Below are positions 6,360 through 13,962 of a stretch of DNA of 16,656 nucleotides, in pieces; the stretch's first letter is position 1; the number at the start of each line of letters is the position of its first letter. The DNA comes from Actinomycetes bacterium. GTDB lineage: Bacteria > Actinomycetota > Acidimicrobiia > Acidimicrobiales > Palsa-688. Made by a program: the position numbers and the translations under genes. Location of the stretch: positions 1 through 16,656 of the forward strand of contig JAKABK010000011.1 of the NCBI GenBank assembly GCA_021796905.1, given 5' to 3'. Below the pieces are notes generated by a model that was not told where the DNA came from, searched no databases, and saw only the letters and a program-made list of their open reading frames with translations.

Positions 6360-6674
6360 ATGCGCCCAGCAGACACGTTCCTTCCCGACGCCAAGGACCA
6401 CCGTCGGCGCACCCGCCGGCAGGTTCGTCACGAGGCCCGATCCTGGCTCCGCACGGCCACCGCCGACGACGAGCTGCTCGAGGATGCCGACGCGCTCTGC
6501 CCGAGAGAGGTCCACGACCTCGGACGCCACCCGTCCCGCCGACCCCCGGAACCGCCGAAACCGGGCCGCCGCGGCGGTTTCAAGGTGTGGAAGACCCCCT
6601 ACTGGAAGCGACGCAAGGCGCTTCGCCGAGCGCGTTTCGCGGCGGCGAGCCGCTCGGCGCGCGTCGGCGGCTGA
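6360..6674 (+). CDS. Small basic protein of unknown function
   Basis: I do not recognise this 104-residue protein. It begins MRPADTFLPDAKDHRRRTRR and has a mixed acidic helix (TADDELLEDADALCPREVHD), then a proline-rich stretch and a strongly basic, aromatic tail: GGFKVWKTPYWKRRKALRRA and RFAAASRSARVGG. A strong GGAGG ribosome binding site at the proper distance and varied, non-low-complexity composition support a real gene. There is no signal peptide or membrane helix. The basic tail could bind nucleic acid, but that is only a guess. It lies 154 nt after orn on the same strand and ends convergent with the Lrp-like gene. The spacer upstream shows no clear promoter. Confidence 0.6.
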   Translation: MRPADTFLPDAKDHRRRTRRQVRHEARSWLRTATADDELLEDADALCPREVHDLGRHPSRRPPEPPKPGRRGGFKVWKTPYWKRRKALRRARFAAASRSARVGG

Positions 6675-6728
6675 CCCTCGGGGGGTCGACCGTCGCGTAC
6701 CGCTGGCGCGCTCGCTGCTGCCCGCGGG

Positions 6729-7016
6729 TCAGCCGGCCGTTTCCTCACCGAGGTCCCACAACGCCTCCAGGTCCCGTTTGCTGAAGGCTTGGAAGGCGAT
6801 GAGGGTACGGGTGTCGGTGATCCCCTCCAGTGAGTGGATCCTGCCGGTGACGACCTCGGCGAGCTCGTCGTGGTGACGGACCCGGACGACGGCGACCAGG
6901 TCGGCGTGGCCCGCGACGGAGTACACCTCGGCTACCCCTTCGACGTCGGCGAGCTCGGAAGCGAGGGGAGCCACCCTGGACGGGACGGCGTCGATCAGCA
7001 CGAAGGCGTGGACCAT
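6729..7016 (-). CDS. Stand-alone Lrp/AsnC ligand-binding (RAM) domain protein
   Basis: This 95-residue protein consists only of the effector-binding beta-alpha-beta-beta-alpha-beta domain of Lrp/AsnC regulators: MVHAFVLIDAVPSRVAPLAS, VEGVAEVYSVAGHADLVAVV (26-45), HHDELAEVVTGRIHSLEGIT and DTRTLIAFQAFSK. The EVYSVAGHADLVAVV strand-turn-strand and IHSLEGITDTRT segment are the usual RAM signatures. The N-terminal helix-turn-helix of full regulators is absent, and length is normal for stand-alone forms, so it is not a truncation. Such proteins oligomerise and bind amino acids or modulate full-length relatives; the ligand is unknown. A TAGCGT -10 box 6 nt before ATG 7016 suggests a leaderless transcript. 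It is divergent from the DUF429 gene. Confidence 0.88.
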   Translation of the reverse strand: MVHAFVLIDAVPSRVAPLASELADVEGVAEVYSVAGHADLVAVVRVRHHDELAEVVTGRIHSLEGITDTRTLIAFQAFSKRDLEALWDLGEETAG

Positions 7017-7022
7017 GACCGG

Positions 7023-7028
7023 ACGCTA
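7023..7028 (-). promoter_or_regulatory. -10 box of the Lrp-like gene, leaderless type
   Basis: TAGCGT on the minus strand, preceded by TG (extended -10 look), with a 6-nt spacer to ATG 7016. Confidence 0.5.
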
Positions 7029-7067
7029 CAGCCGCAGCGCTGCTGCGGACCTGACCGCCCGGCACCG

Positions 7068-7874
7068 GTGATCGCCGTCGACTGGTCCGGGGCGCTCGGG
7101 CCCCACCGGCGCCGCCTGTGGGTCGCGGTCACCGACGGGCAGGGCACCGTGGTCGAGCTCGACCCGGCGACCCGCGAGGAGGCAGCCGAACGGATCCTCG
7201 ACGCCGCCGGCTGTTGCCCGGAGCTGGTGGCCGGCATCGATTTCTCCTTCTCGCTACCGGGGTGGTGGCTGAGCGCTTGCGGGATCACGACGGCGCCCGA
7301 GCTGTGGGGCGACCCTCGCCGCCTCGAAGGCTGGTTGGATGCCTGCGAACCGCCCTTCTGGGGGCGACCGGGGCGCCGCCGACCGCCCGGCCCGCTCGAA
7401 GCCGGCTACCGCCGGACCGAGCTGGCAGTCTCGCCGCGGCCGCGCAGCACCTTCCAGGTCGGGGGGGCCGGGTCGGTCGGCACCGGCTCGCTACGCGGGA
7501 TGCCGGTGCTCGCCCGGCTGCGGGAGGCCGGCATGACGGTCTGGCCGTTCGAGTCGTGGCGGACCCCCGCGGTCGTCGAGGTCTGGCCGAGGCTCGCGAT
7601 CGGGCAGCTCGTCAAGTCGGACCCGGCAGCCCGGCTCTGTTGGGTCCGGTCGCAGGGCCACCGGCTCTCACCAGCCGCCGCGACCGCGGCTGCCTCCTCC
7701 CCCGACGCCCTCGACGCGGCGGCGGCAGCCATCGACCTCGCGGGCCGCCGATGCGCCCGCCCGGACCCCCCGGACCCGGTCATCGCCCTGGAGGGCTGGA
7801 TCGACGGGGTGCCGCTTCCCCGACCCGCTCAGCTCCGAGCGTCCTCCCGGACCCCAACCCGGCGAGCGCCGTGA
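7068..7874 (+). CDS. DUF429 family protein, predicted RNase H-fold nuclease
   Basis: From GTG 7068 the protein has 268 residues. VIAVDWSGAL at the N-terminus, LVAGIDFSFSLPGWW, FESWRTPAVVEVWPRLAIGQ and SSPDALDAAAAAIDLAGR are spaced like the DUF429 family, which is predicted to have an RNase H-like fold with acidic metal ligands; Asp5, the Asp of GIDFSF, the Glu of VVEVWPR and the Asp of DALDAA are the likely ones. Biochemical function is unestablished for the family. The frame is open upstream, but 7068 is the first initiator giving the family N-terminus and leaves 51 nt to the divergent Lrp-like gene; no Shine-Dalgarno is evident. The last 95 bp overlap the end of the convergent thioesterase gene. 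The Arg/Ser/Pro-rich tail after VIALEGWIDGVPLP looks unconserved. Confidence 0.75.
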   Translation: MIAVDWSGALGPHRRRLWVAVTDGQGTVVELDPATREEAAERILDAAGCCPELVAGIDFSFSLPGWWLSACGITTAPELWGDPRRLEGWLDACEPPFWGRPGRRRPPGPLEAGYRRTELAVSPRPRSTFQVGGAGSVGTGSLRGMPVLARLREAGMTVWPFESWRTPAVVEVWPRLAIGQLVKSDPAARLCWVRSQGHRLSPAAATAAASSPDALDAAAAAIDLAGRRCARPDPPDPVIALEGWIDGVPLPRPAQLRASSRTPTRRAP

Positions 7875-8619
7875 CCGCCACGGCCCCCCCCTCCGGCGAG
7901 ACCCACATAGCGATCACGTCGCGCGCGACGCTCCAGCGGACCTCGACGGCGCGGACCGCCGCTATCGGTTCCCGGTACTCGACCTCGGCTGTGCGCACCG
8001 ACCGGGCCGGGGCGACCCGGCCGACCAGCTCGTCGAGGAGGGCCCAGGCGACGGCATTGTTGACGTGACCGAGCACGTCGAAGTCGGCCGACCGCAGCGG
8101 CCAGCGGCACTCGCCGATCCGCTCGCCGTACCCGCTCCGCCCGTCGCGCTCGGTCGGGTCCGGGTGCAGCAAGCGGGCGCGCACCTGTCTGCCGCCCGCC
8201 GCAGCCCCGTAGGCGTCGTCGAACCCGCCCGAGAGGGCGACCGGTCGCATGGTCAGCGGATCGAGGTTCACCCAGAGCGCTGCCGCCTCGACGCCCGGCC
8301 CGCTCTCGGTCCTGATCGAAGTCCGACGCTCCGCCCAGGCGGCACCGGTGCCCGAGCACCAGGTCTCCAAGCGGACCAGCTCCTCGTAGCGGGGCCGGCG
8401 GGCGAGCTCGAGGTAGGTCCTGCGCACGACCCAGCGATGGTCACCGAGCCCGGCTTCCCGGGCGTCGTCGCCTGCCACGTCCTGCAGGTACCTGGCGACC
8501 GAGTCGAGGCGAACCCGGCCGTCCGGTGTGACATCGGCCAGCCGGACCCGCCGTGTCGCGGCGTGGGTTCTGGCCCCCGGCCCCGGCGGTCCCGGGAGGG
8601 GCGGGGGGGCACCGTCCAC
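7780..8619 (-). CDS. Acyl-ACP thioesterase, double hot-dog family
   Basis: This 279-residue protein resembles FatA/FatB-type acyl-ACP thioesterases in their actinobacterial form, which release fatty acids from acyl carrier protein. The first hot-dog shows RVRLADVTPDGRVRLDSVAR, YLQDVAGDDAREAGL, WVVRRTYLELARRPRYEELV and RLETWCSGTGAAWAERRTSI; the second shows WPLRSADFDVLGHVNNAVAW (173-192), whose D-x-D-x-x-G-H-V-N-N motif is the substrate-side signature. GTG 8619 gives a Pro-rich leader of about 20 residues; a start nearer to the first conserved block is possible, as no ribosome binding site is visible. It lies 76 nt after the alpha/beta hydrolase, with a GC-rich palindrome before its start, and its 3' end overlaps the DUF429 gene by 95 bp. 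Confidence 0.87.
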   Translation of the reverse strand: MDGAPPPLPGPPGPGARTHAATRRVRLADVTPDGRVRLDSVARYLQDVAGDDAREAGLGDHRWVVRRTYLELARRPRYEELVRLETWCSGTGAAWAERRTSIRTESGPGVEAAALWVNLDPLTMRPVALSGGFDDAYGAAAGGRQVRARLLHPDPTERDGRSGYGERIGECRWPLRSADFDVLGHVNNAVAWALLDELVGRVAPARSVRTAEVEYREPIAAVRAVEVRWSVARDVIAMWVSPEGGAVAVTALAGLGSGRTLGAERVGEAAPRRSSPPGR

Positions 8620-8622
8620 CCT

Positions 8623-8639
8623 GGCCCGCCGGGCGGGCC
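8623..8639. repeat. Perfect palindrome just upstream of the thioesterase start
   Basis: GGCCCGCC (8623-8630), a single G, and GGCGGGCC (8632-8639) form a perfect hyphenated palindrome ending 3 nt from GTG 8619. As RNA it would be a stable hairpin over the ribosome-loading region. In such GC-rich DNA it could also be chance. Confidence 0.5.
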
Positions 8640-8695
8640 GGCCGCTGGCCTCCGGCTCACTCGGGGCGGGCGTCGCCCACCGGAGCGCCGGTCAC

Positions 8696-9655
8696 CTATC
8701 GGGGCGCCCCACCCCGGGAGTCGGGCTCGGCACCGGAGGTGCTGGGCGCCCCAGGCTCTGCGAGCAGTGCCCCCAGGATGGAGGCCAGCTCCAACGGGCG
8801 GTCACCTTGGACGCTGTGGCCGGCGCCGTCGACCGTGAGCACTCGGGCAGTCGGCCGGCGGGCCAGCAACTCGGCCACGTCGGCGTCGTCGACCACCGGG
8901 GACCGGGAGCCGCGGATCAGCGCCAGCGGCATGTGAGTCCGGCCGAGGTCGTCCCACAGCTCCCCGAGAGCCCGGCCCTCACGCTCCGCGCCGGGAAACG
9001 TCGGTCCGTGAGGGTCCCAGCGCCACACCCAGGACCCGTCGGGCAGCTCCCGCGCGTTGTGGAGCACCCCTCGGCGCAGGGACTGCCGGGACCGTCCCGG
9101 GTTGTGACGAACGGTCCAGTCGACGATCTCAGCGAAGGAACCGAAGGTCTCCGGTCCCGACACCATCTCGGTGACCGCCCGCGCCCTGGCAGCATCCACT
9201 CCGGGGGTGATGTCGACCAGGACCAAGGAGGCGACCAGCTCGGGGCGCGCCGCAGCGAGCCGAAGTGAGGCGAGACCCCCGAGCGACATCCCGACCACCA
9301 GTCGCGCTCCCGGGGCCAGCGCCTCGATCGCCTCGCCGAGCGCTCCTGCCAGCACACGCGGCGAGTAGTCGTGGTCAGCACGCCAGGTCGAGCGGCCGTG
9401 GCCGGGGAGGTCCACGGCCACGGCCGGCCGACCCAACGCCAGCGCCACCGTGTCCCAGGTGTGGGCGTTCTGGGCTCTCCCGTGGACCAGGACGACCTCG
9501 GGCATACCCTCGCCCCAGACCAGTGCGCTCATCTCCCCCCCGCCCGAGAGCGTCAGGCCCCGACGCTCGACCGCCGGCAGGCCGATCCGAGCCAGACCGA
9601 TCTCGGTGGCGTTCTCGACGAGCAGGACGAGCTCGTCGTCGGGCTCGCCGGGCAC
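8696..9655 (-). CDS. Alpha/beta-fold hydrolase
   Basis: From GTG 9655 the protein has 319 residues. Features in order: VVLVHGRAQNAHTWDTVALA (54-73) with the HG oxyanion-hole motif; PAVAVDLPGHGRST (77-90); nucleophile elbow VGMSLGG with Ser124; LVLVDITPG (145-152); acid candidate Asp256 or Asp257 in RGSRSPVVDDADV; His280 in DGAGHSVQGDRP. This is a complete catalytic triad of the esterase/lipase/C-C hydrolase group; the substrate is unknown. The frame extends to GTG 9715, but GTG 9655 is preferred because a TAACCT -10 box lies 7 nt before it, matching the leaderless pattern here. It precedes the acyl-ACP thioesterase on the same strand, so the two may share a lipid-related role, which is inference. 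Confidence 0.85.
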   Translation of the reverse strand: MPGEPDDELVLLVENATEIGLARIGLPAVERRGLTLSGGGEMSALVWGEGMPEVVLVHGRAQNAHTWDTVALALGRPAVAVDLPGHGRSTWRADHDYSPRVLAGALGEAIEALAPGARLVVGMSLGGLASLRLAAARPELVASLVLVDITPGVDAARARAVTEMVSGPETFGSFAEIVDWTVRHNPGRSRQSLRRGVLHNARELPDGSWVWRWDPHGPTFPGAEREGRALGELWDDLGRTHMPLALIRGSRSPVVDDADVAELLARRPTARVLTVDGAGHSVQGDRPLELASILGALLAEPGAPSTSGAEPDSRGGAPR

Positions 9656-9662
9656 CTTAGTG

Positions 9663-9668
9663 AGGTTA
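9663..9668 (-). promoter_or_regulatory. -10 box of the alpha/beta hydrolase gene
   Basis: TAACCT on the minus strand, 7 nt before GTG 9655. It is the main reason for choosing that start over GTG 9715. Confidence 0.4.
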
Positions 9669-9791
9669 CCAAGCCGCGCCTGCTCGTCCTGTACCGCTCC
9701 TGCCGGCCACTCCACCCTGCGGGACCGGCGGAAGGGGGTGGGGACGACGGTCCCCGCGGGGACGGGCTGGCAACGCGCGGCGAGCTCCGGC

Positions 9792-12695
9792 TCAGAGCTC
9801 CTGGGTCGGTCCCTGCCCCACCGCCGATCCCCCGTGGCGGCGCTGTGCCGCGACGAGGGCGAGGATCTCCTCCCCGTAGAGCCCGAGCCTCGCCGGACCG
9901 ATGCCTTCGACCTCCCCGAGGTCCCCGAGCGTCGCCGGCCGGGACTCGACTATCGCCCTGAGGGTGCGGTCGGTGAAGACCACGTAGGCCGGCACCGATG
10001 CCGTGGCGGCGCGCTCGCGCCGCCACGCCCGGAGCACGTCCTCGAGGCCGCCCCCGGGGAGGTGTCCGGTGGTCCCGAGCGCAGCTCTCGCCGGGGATCC
10101 CCGCCCGCCTCCACCCGGCTCGGGCTCGACCCGACCTCCGACCCGCCCGGCGCGCGTCTCGGCGCGTCCATCGCCCCCCGGCGCCCGCCGCCCCTCACCC
10201 GAGCGTCCCGCACCACTCGCCGGGCCGGCGCGACCCGACCGGGGCGCCCGGGCGGCCATCTCGGCGAGGAACGGGGACGGGCGGCTCCGGTCGGCGAGCA
10301 CTACAAGCGTCTCGCGTCCACGGGTGATCGCGACGTGCAGGACCCGGCGCTCCTCCTCCGTGTCGGCGGCCAGACGGTGGGGAAAGAGCCCGGCGTTGAC
10401 CCCGGCGACGACGACATGGTCCCATTCCATCCCTTTGACCCGGTGCACGGTGGACACCGTGACCCCTCCCCGCTCGGAGGGGAGAGCGAGGCGGGCACGC
10501 AGCCAACTGTCGAAGGACGCCGGATCGGGGTGGAGCTCGGCTACCGACTCGAGCGCCTCCAGGTCGTCGAGGTGGCTCGACCCCTCGCCACCCTTGCCTC
10601 CGTCGAGAAGGCTCATCGCCCTTCCGAGCCCGATGTCCTCCCGGACCGTTCGCAGCAGTCGAGCGGTGCCGAGCCCGGCCGAGCGCCGGGCTGCGGCCAG
10701 GTCGGCGAGCAACCGCTCCACCTTGGGGGTGTCCTTGTCGGGGACGTTCGTAGCCAGGGACTCGAGGCCGGCGAGGGTCCAGCGGGCCCGCCGGCGGAGG
10801 CGATCGGCGAACCACGGCGGGAGCCCACGACTGGGCCGACGGAGGATCTCGGTCAGGTCTCCGGCGGACAGCTGGTCCTCGGGTGCGGTCGCCAGCCGGA
10901 GGTAGGCGAGCGCGGCCCGCAGGCCGGTCCTCTCCAACAGCTCGGTCCTCACCGGCGAGTCCACCGGGACGCCGGCCTCGCCGAGCGCGACCACCGGTGC
11001 GAGCAGCATCGAGTTGACCCTCGTGAGCACGGCCACCGTGGAGCTGGGGGCCCCGGCCCCCAACCGCTCACCGACCGCGGCGGTGACCGCTTCCGCGCTC
11101 CGCCCCGGCTGGTGCATCCTGATCTCGAGGGGCGGCGGCGACCCCGGCGGAGGGTCGGGGCGGCCGGCGGTCACCTGCTTGGGGACCCGCCGCCGGTTGT
11201 ACGAGAGCAGGTTCGAGGCTGCGCGGACGACGTCGGGTCGGCACCGGTAGTTGGTCTCGAGCGGGTGGTGCGTCGCGCCCGGGAAGTACCGTTCGTAGTC
11301 GACCAGGAACGTCGGGTCGGCACCGACATGGCCGTAGATGACCTGGTCGTCGTCGCCGACGCCGAACACGTCGAACGCCGGGCCGGCGAGCAGCCGGACG
11401 AGCAGCACATGGGCCGGGGTGAGGTCCTGCAGCTCATCGACGAGCACGTGACGGCACTCCGACCGGCACGAGGCACGCAGCTGCCCGTCGCGGAGCAACG
11501 CCTCCAGGGCTCCGTAGACCTGGCCGTCGAAGTCAACCGCCCCCGAACCGTGCACCTCGGCACGGAACCGCGGCCAGATACCGGCGAGCCCGGGGACGTC
11601 GTCTCGTGACGCCTCCACCTCCGCCGGGTCCTGCAAGCCGAGGCGAACCTGGGTCAGCGCCTCGAGGTACGGGCCGATCGGGTCGGTGTTGGCCCGATGG
11701 CGGACCGGCGGAGCGAGCCGCTCGACGATCCCGCGCACCTCCCGCTCGTCGAGCAGGCGGGGCTGGCGGCCGGCAGCTCGGGTCAGCACCCACAACCCGA
11801 GGGAGTTGAGGGTCCGCGTGCGGGCGCCGAGGCCAGAGGTCCGCTCGTCGAGCTCTTCCTGCGCCTTCTTGTTGTAGGCAACCGCCAGGACCGTGCCCGG
11901 CTCCCAGCCCCGTTCGGCGAGGAGGTGACGGAACCTCTCGGTCAGCACCCGGGTCTTGCCCGAGCCCGCCGGTGCGATCACCCGGGCGGGGCCGGAATCG
12001 TGGGTCACCGCGGCGAGCTGGTCCGCAGCGAGACCGGCTGCCGGCCGACGAACCGCTCGTGCAGGCACGAGGCTGCCCCGCTCGACCGACTCGGCATGCA
12101 CCACCACCGCGCCCTGGACCGAGGCGACATCCCGGTCGACCCGCTCGTCATCGCTATCGTCTGGCACCTGCGCCGGCCACGGCCGTCGGGGACCGCCGTC
12201 GATCCAGGCCCGACGGTTCCCGGGGAGCTCCACGTCACCGTCGCCGTCGCCGACCGGACGCGCTCCCAGACGGGCCGCCTTGTGCGCCCACCACCAGACC
12301 GGCGGGCCTTGGCCCGACCGGGCGTCGTAGGCATTGGTCCAGACGAGGAACTGGAGACGCTCCTCCCAAAGCTCGAGGCCGGGAGGCAGGGACCACACTT
12401 CAGCCTCGATCACCGGTGGGCGGCGGAAGCGGGCCGGGTCTACCTGCAACCTCACGACAACCGGCTGCCGCTGCCCCCACGCCTGCTGCAAGGCGGAGAC
12501 GACCTCGGCCGGGCTCGCCAGCGTGGTCTCGTCGACGACCACTTCAGGGGCCGACTCCCATTGCGGCGGTACCGGGCCGTCGGCGACGACCACGCTGCGC
12601 CCGAAGCAGGCGGGGCCGGGTAGCGCGACGCCGAGCCCGCCTTTCGGGAGCACCGGGCCGGCTCGGCGGCTACCGGCCGGCATCGGCTCGGGCAC
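9792..12695 (-). CDS. UvrD/PcrA-like superfamily 1 DNA helicase with N-terminal extension and HRDC domain
   Basis: The predicted protein has 967 residues. The SF1A helicase core starts near 222: Q-motif LAADQLAAVTH, Walker A APAGSGKTRVL (241-251), motif II VDELQDLTPAH (419-429, with DELQD where most UvrD proteins have DEYQD), motif III FGVGDDDQVIYGH (444-456), motif IV LETNYRCRPDVV (479-490), motif V STVHRVKGMEWDHV (748-761), motif VI VAITRGRETL (788-797). A Gly/Arg/Ala-rich linker (815-885) leads to a C-terminal HRDC domain with VFTDRTLRAIVESRPATLGD and a VEGIGPARLGLYGEEILALV helix pair. That layout resembles mycobacterial UvrD2. The first ~220 residues (including VWTNAYDARSGQGPPVWWWA) match no domain I know. 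GTG 12695 or ATG 12683 may be the start. It follows msrB by 33 nt. Confidence 0.93.
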   Translation of the reverse strand: MPEPMPAGSRRAGPVLPKGGLGVALPGPACFGRSVVVADGPVPPQWESAPEVVVDETTLASPAEVVSALQQAWGQRQPVVVRLQVDPARFRRPPVIEAEVWSLPPGLELWEERLQFLVWTNAYDARSGQGPPVWWWAHKAARLGARPVGDGDGDVELPGNRRAWIDGGPRRPWPAQVPDDSDDERVDRDVASVQGAVVVHAESVERGSLVPARAVRRPAAGLAADQLAAVTHDSGPARVIAPAGSGKTRVLTERFRHLLAERGWEPGTVLAVAYNKKAQEELDERTSGLGARTRTLNSLGLWVLTRAAGRQPRLLDEREVRGIVERLAPPVRHRANTDPIGPYLEALTQVRLGLQDPAEVEASRDDVPGLAGIWPRFRAEVHGSGAVDFDGQVYGALEALLRDGQLRASCRSECRHVLVDELQDLTPAHVLLVRLLAGPAFDVFGVGDDDQVIYGHVGADPTFLVDYERYFPGATHHPLETNYRCRPDVVRAASNLLSYNRRRVPKQVTAGRPDPPPGSPPPLEIRMHQPGRSAEAVTAAVGERLGAGAPSSTVAVLTRVNSMLLAPVVALGEAGVPVDSPVRTELLERTGLRAALAYLRLATAPEDQLSAGDLTEILRRPSRGLPPWFADRLRRRARWTLAGLESLATNVPDKDTPKVERLLADLAAARRSAGLGTARLLRTVREDIGLGRAMSLLDGGKGGEGSSHLDDLEALESVAELHPDPASFDSWLRARLALPSERGGVTVSTVHRVKGMEWDHVVVAGVNAGLFPHRLAADTEEERRVLHVAITRGRETLVVLADRSRPSPFLAEMAARAPRSGRAGPASGAGRSGEGRRAPGGDGRAETRAGRVGGRVEPEPGGGGRGSPARAALGTTGHLPGGGLEDVLRAWRRERAATASVPAYVVFTDRTLRAIVESRPATLGDLGEVEGIGPARLGLYGEEILALVAAQRRHGGSAVGQGPTQEL

Positions 12696-12728
12696 ACCGC
12701 CCGCCGAGCTGCCTGCCGCCGGAGCGTT

Positions 12729-13151
12729 CTAACCGAGCTCGAACGGTTCGAACTCGAGCGACAGCGAGTTGATGCACCAGCGCTCCCCGCCGGGTCCCGG
12801 TCCGTCGTCGAACACGTGGCCGAGATGGCCACCACAGCGCCGGCAGCGCACCTCGGTGCGGACCATGCCGTGGCTGCGGTCCTCGAGCAGCACCACCGCT
12901 CCGGCGACCGCCGGTTCGGTGAAGCTCGGCCATCCGCAAGCCGAATCGAACTTGGCGTCGGAGCCGAACAGCAGGTTCCCGCAGCCGGCGCAGCGGTACG
13001 TGCCATCGGCGTGGTTGGTGACCAGCGCACCCGACCAGGGCCGCTCGGTGCCCCCCCGACGGAGGACCTCGAAACGCTCCCTACCGAGCTCCTCGCGCCA
13101 CTGCTCGTCGCTCTTCACGACCTCCGGGTGCAGCTCGCTCGACGCTTCCAT
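12729..13151 (-). CDS. msrB: Peptide methionine (R)-S-oxide reductase
   Basis: This 140-residue enzyme reduces the R-epimer of methionine sulfoxide in proteins, using thioredoxin or a similar donor. Structural zinc is held by Cys54 and Cys57 (YRCAGCGNLLFGSDAKFDS) and Cys103 and Cys106 (VRCRRCGGHLGHVFDDGP). Catalytic Cys126 lies in RWCINSLSLEF, and Cys72 in SACGWPSF is at the usual position of the resolving cysteine. Length is typical. The frame is open further upstream, but ATG 13151 gives the normal N-terminus (MEASSELHPEVVKSDEQWRE) and follows a TAGCCT -10 box by 7 nt, so the mRNA is probably leaderless. It is the first gene of a unit continuing into the UvrD-like helicase. Confidence 0.96.
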   Translation of the reverse strand: MEASSELHPEVVKSDEQWREELGRERFEVLRRGGTERPWSGALVTNHADGTYRCAGCGNLLFGSDAKFDSACGWPSFTEPAVAGAVVLLEDRSHGMVRTEVRCRRCGGHLGHVFDDGPGPGGERWCINSLSLEFEPFELG

Positions 13152-13158
13152 GACCCCG

Positions 13159-13164
13159 AGGCTA
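13159..13164 (-). promoter_or_regulatory. -10 box of msrB, leaderless type
   Basis: TAGCCT on the minus strand with a 7-nt spacer to ATG 13151. No Shine-Dalgarno is seen. Confidence 0.5.
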
Positions 13165-13213
13165 CCGTCGGCCAGCCGATGCCGTCGGGCCCCGCCGGGG
13201 TGACGCCCGAGCT

Positions 13214-13246
13214 GTAGGTAGGCAGGTAGGAGAGGGCAGGTAGCAG
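13214..13246 (+). repeat. Degenerate tetranucleotide repeat tract
   Basis: GTAGGTAGGCAGGTAGG (13214-13230) and a further GGCAGGTAGCAG make a short tract of GTAG/GCAG units, unlike the surrounding sequence. Confidence 0.6.
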
Positions 13247-13474
13247 CGCGGGAGTGCTGAGCGGAACCGGACCGGACCGGGCCCGAGGCGCTCGTGACGG
13301 ATGACACGAGCAGCTTGCGAGTGACGCCAGCCACTCGTAGCGTTCTGGTCGAGGCCGGGTCGGCCGCTGGTCGTACCACGGGGGAGACCGGACCGCCCCG
13401 GCCTCGCCGGAGCGTTCCGGGTCGCGGCAGGCACCGGCCTCACGGCAGGTACCGACCCGCCGCTCCCCTTTCTG

Positions 13475-13915
13475 TCAGCATGGGTCCCCTGCCCTTCCCT
13501 GTGGAGTCGCCAAGTCGGCCTCCACGTGCTCGACTGCCTGCCGACAGTGCCGTGGGGCAGCGCTAGGAAGATCCCTCCCGACGGACTTCGGCCGGGCAGA
13601 GGCCCCGGCGGCGATAGAAATCATCGATGGCGCTGAGATGCGCCTTGACCGTGACGGCTTGGGACGGGCGACGGTGAGCAGGTGGGTGCGGTACTCGCGT
13701 GCCACCCAGGCCCGGACGGCAGGGTCGCCGTCGGTCTGCTCGCCGGCCAGCCACGCCAGGTACTGGCGGACCCGAGAGGCATGCACCCCGGTGGTGTCGT
13801 CGTCGAGCGGGCCGCCGGCCCGGGCCAGTTCGGCAACAAAGGAGTTACGAACGACTTCCGGTCGTGACAGGAGGGTTCGTGTGGGCAGCCCACGCCCGAC
13901 TACTGCTTCGTCGGC
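13475..13915 (-). pseudogene. Tyrosine recombinase/integrase remnant, N-terminal core-binding domain only
   Basis: On the minus strand one frame reads RPEVVRNSFVAELARAGGPL, DDDTTGVHASRVRQYLAWLA, GEQTDGDPAVRAWVAREYRT and HLLTVARP. Near 13660 it must shift by one base to continue SQAVTVKAHLSAIDDFYRRR and GLCPAEVRRE, where a TAG (13563-13565) follows. Removing one base of the C-runs near 13573-13579 restores the first frame as DLPSAAPR. Joined, this is the N-terminal SAM-like core-binding domain (and linker) of integrases of the XerC/XerD type. No clear start codon is present and the C-terminal catalytic domain (R..HxxR..Y) is missing. It cannot recombine DNA. Two near-compensating frameshifts could be mutations or sequencing errors, but the missing catalytic half is not explained by such errors. 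Confidence 0.8.
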
Positions 13916-13962
13916 TCACAAAAGTCACAGAAGAGCCACGTGCTGGATGAAATTACGCTACA

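Larger units (their letters stand above)
13152..13474. other. Gene-poor segment upstream of msrB
   Basis: It contains the msrB promoter, GTAG/GCAG-like simple repeats (13214-13246), and a short ACCGG run (13265-13281). No frame has a recognisable protein. It lies between msrB and a tyrosine-recombinase remnant and may be decayed accessory DNA. Confidence 0.45.

Noticed and set aside
9655..9675. AACCTCACTAAGG resembling part of a phage T3 promoter
   Set aside because: A short chance match; the better explanation is the TAACCT -10 box of the hydrolase gene.
9715..9715. GTG 9715 as start of the alpha/beta hydrolase
   Set aside because: It adds 20 residues without similarity to the fold and has no ribosome binding site; GTG 9655 has a -10 box at leaderless distance. 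The upstream start is not fully excluded.
9450..11609. Plus-strand open frame of 719 codons
   Set aside because: It is antisense to the alpha/beta hydrolase and the UvrD-like helicase, both of which have complete motifs.
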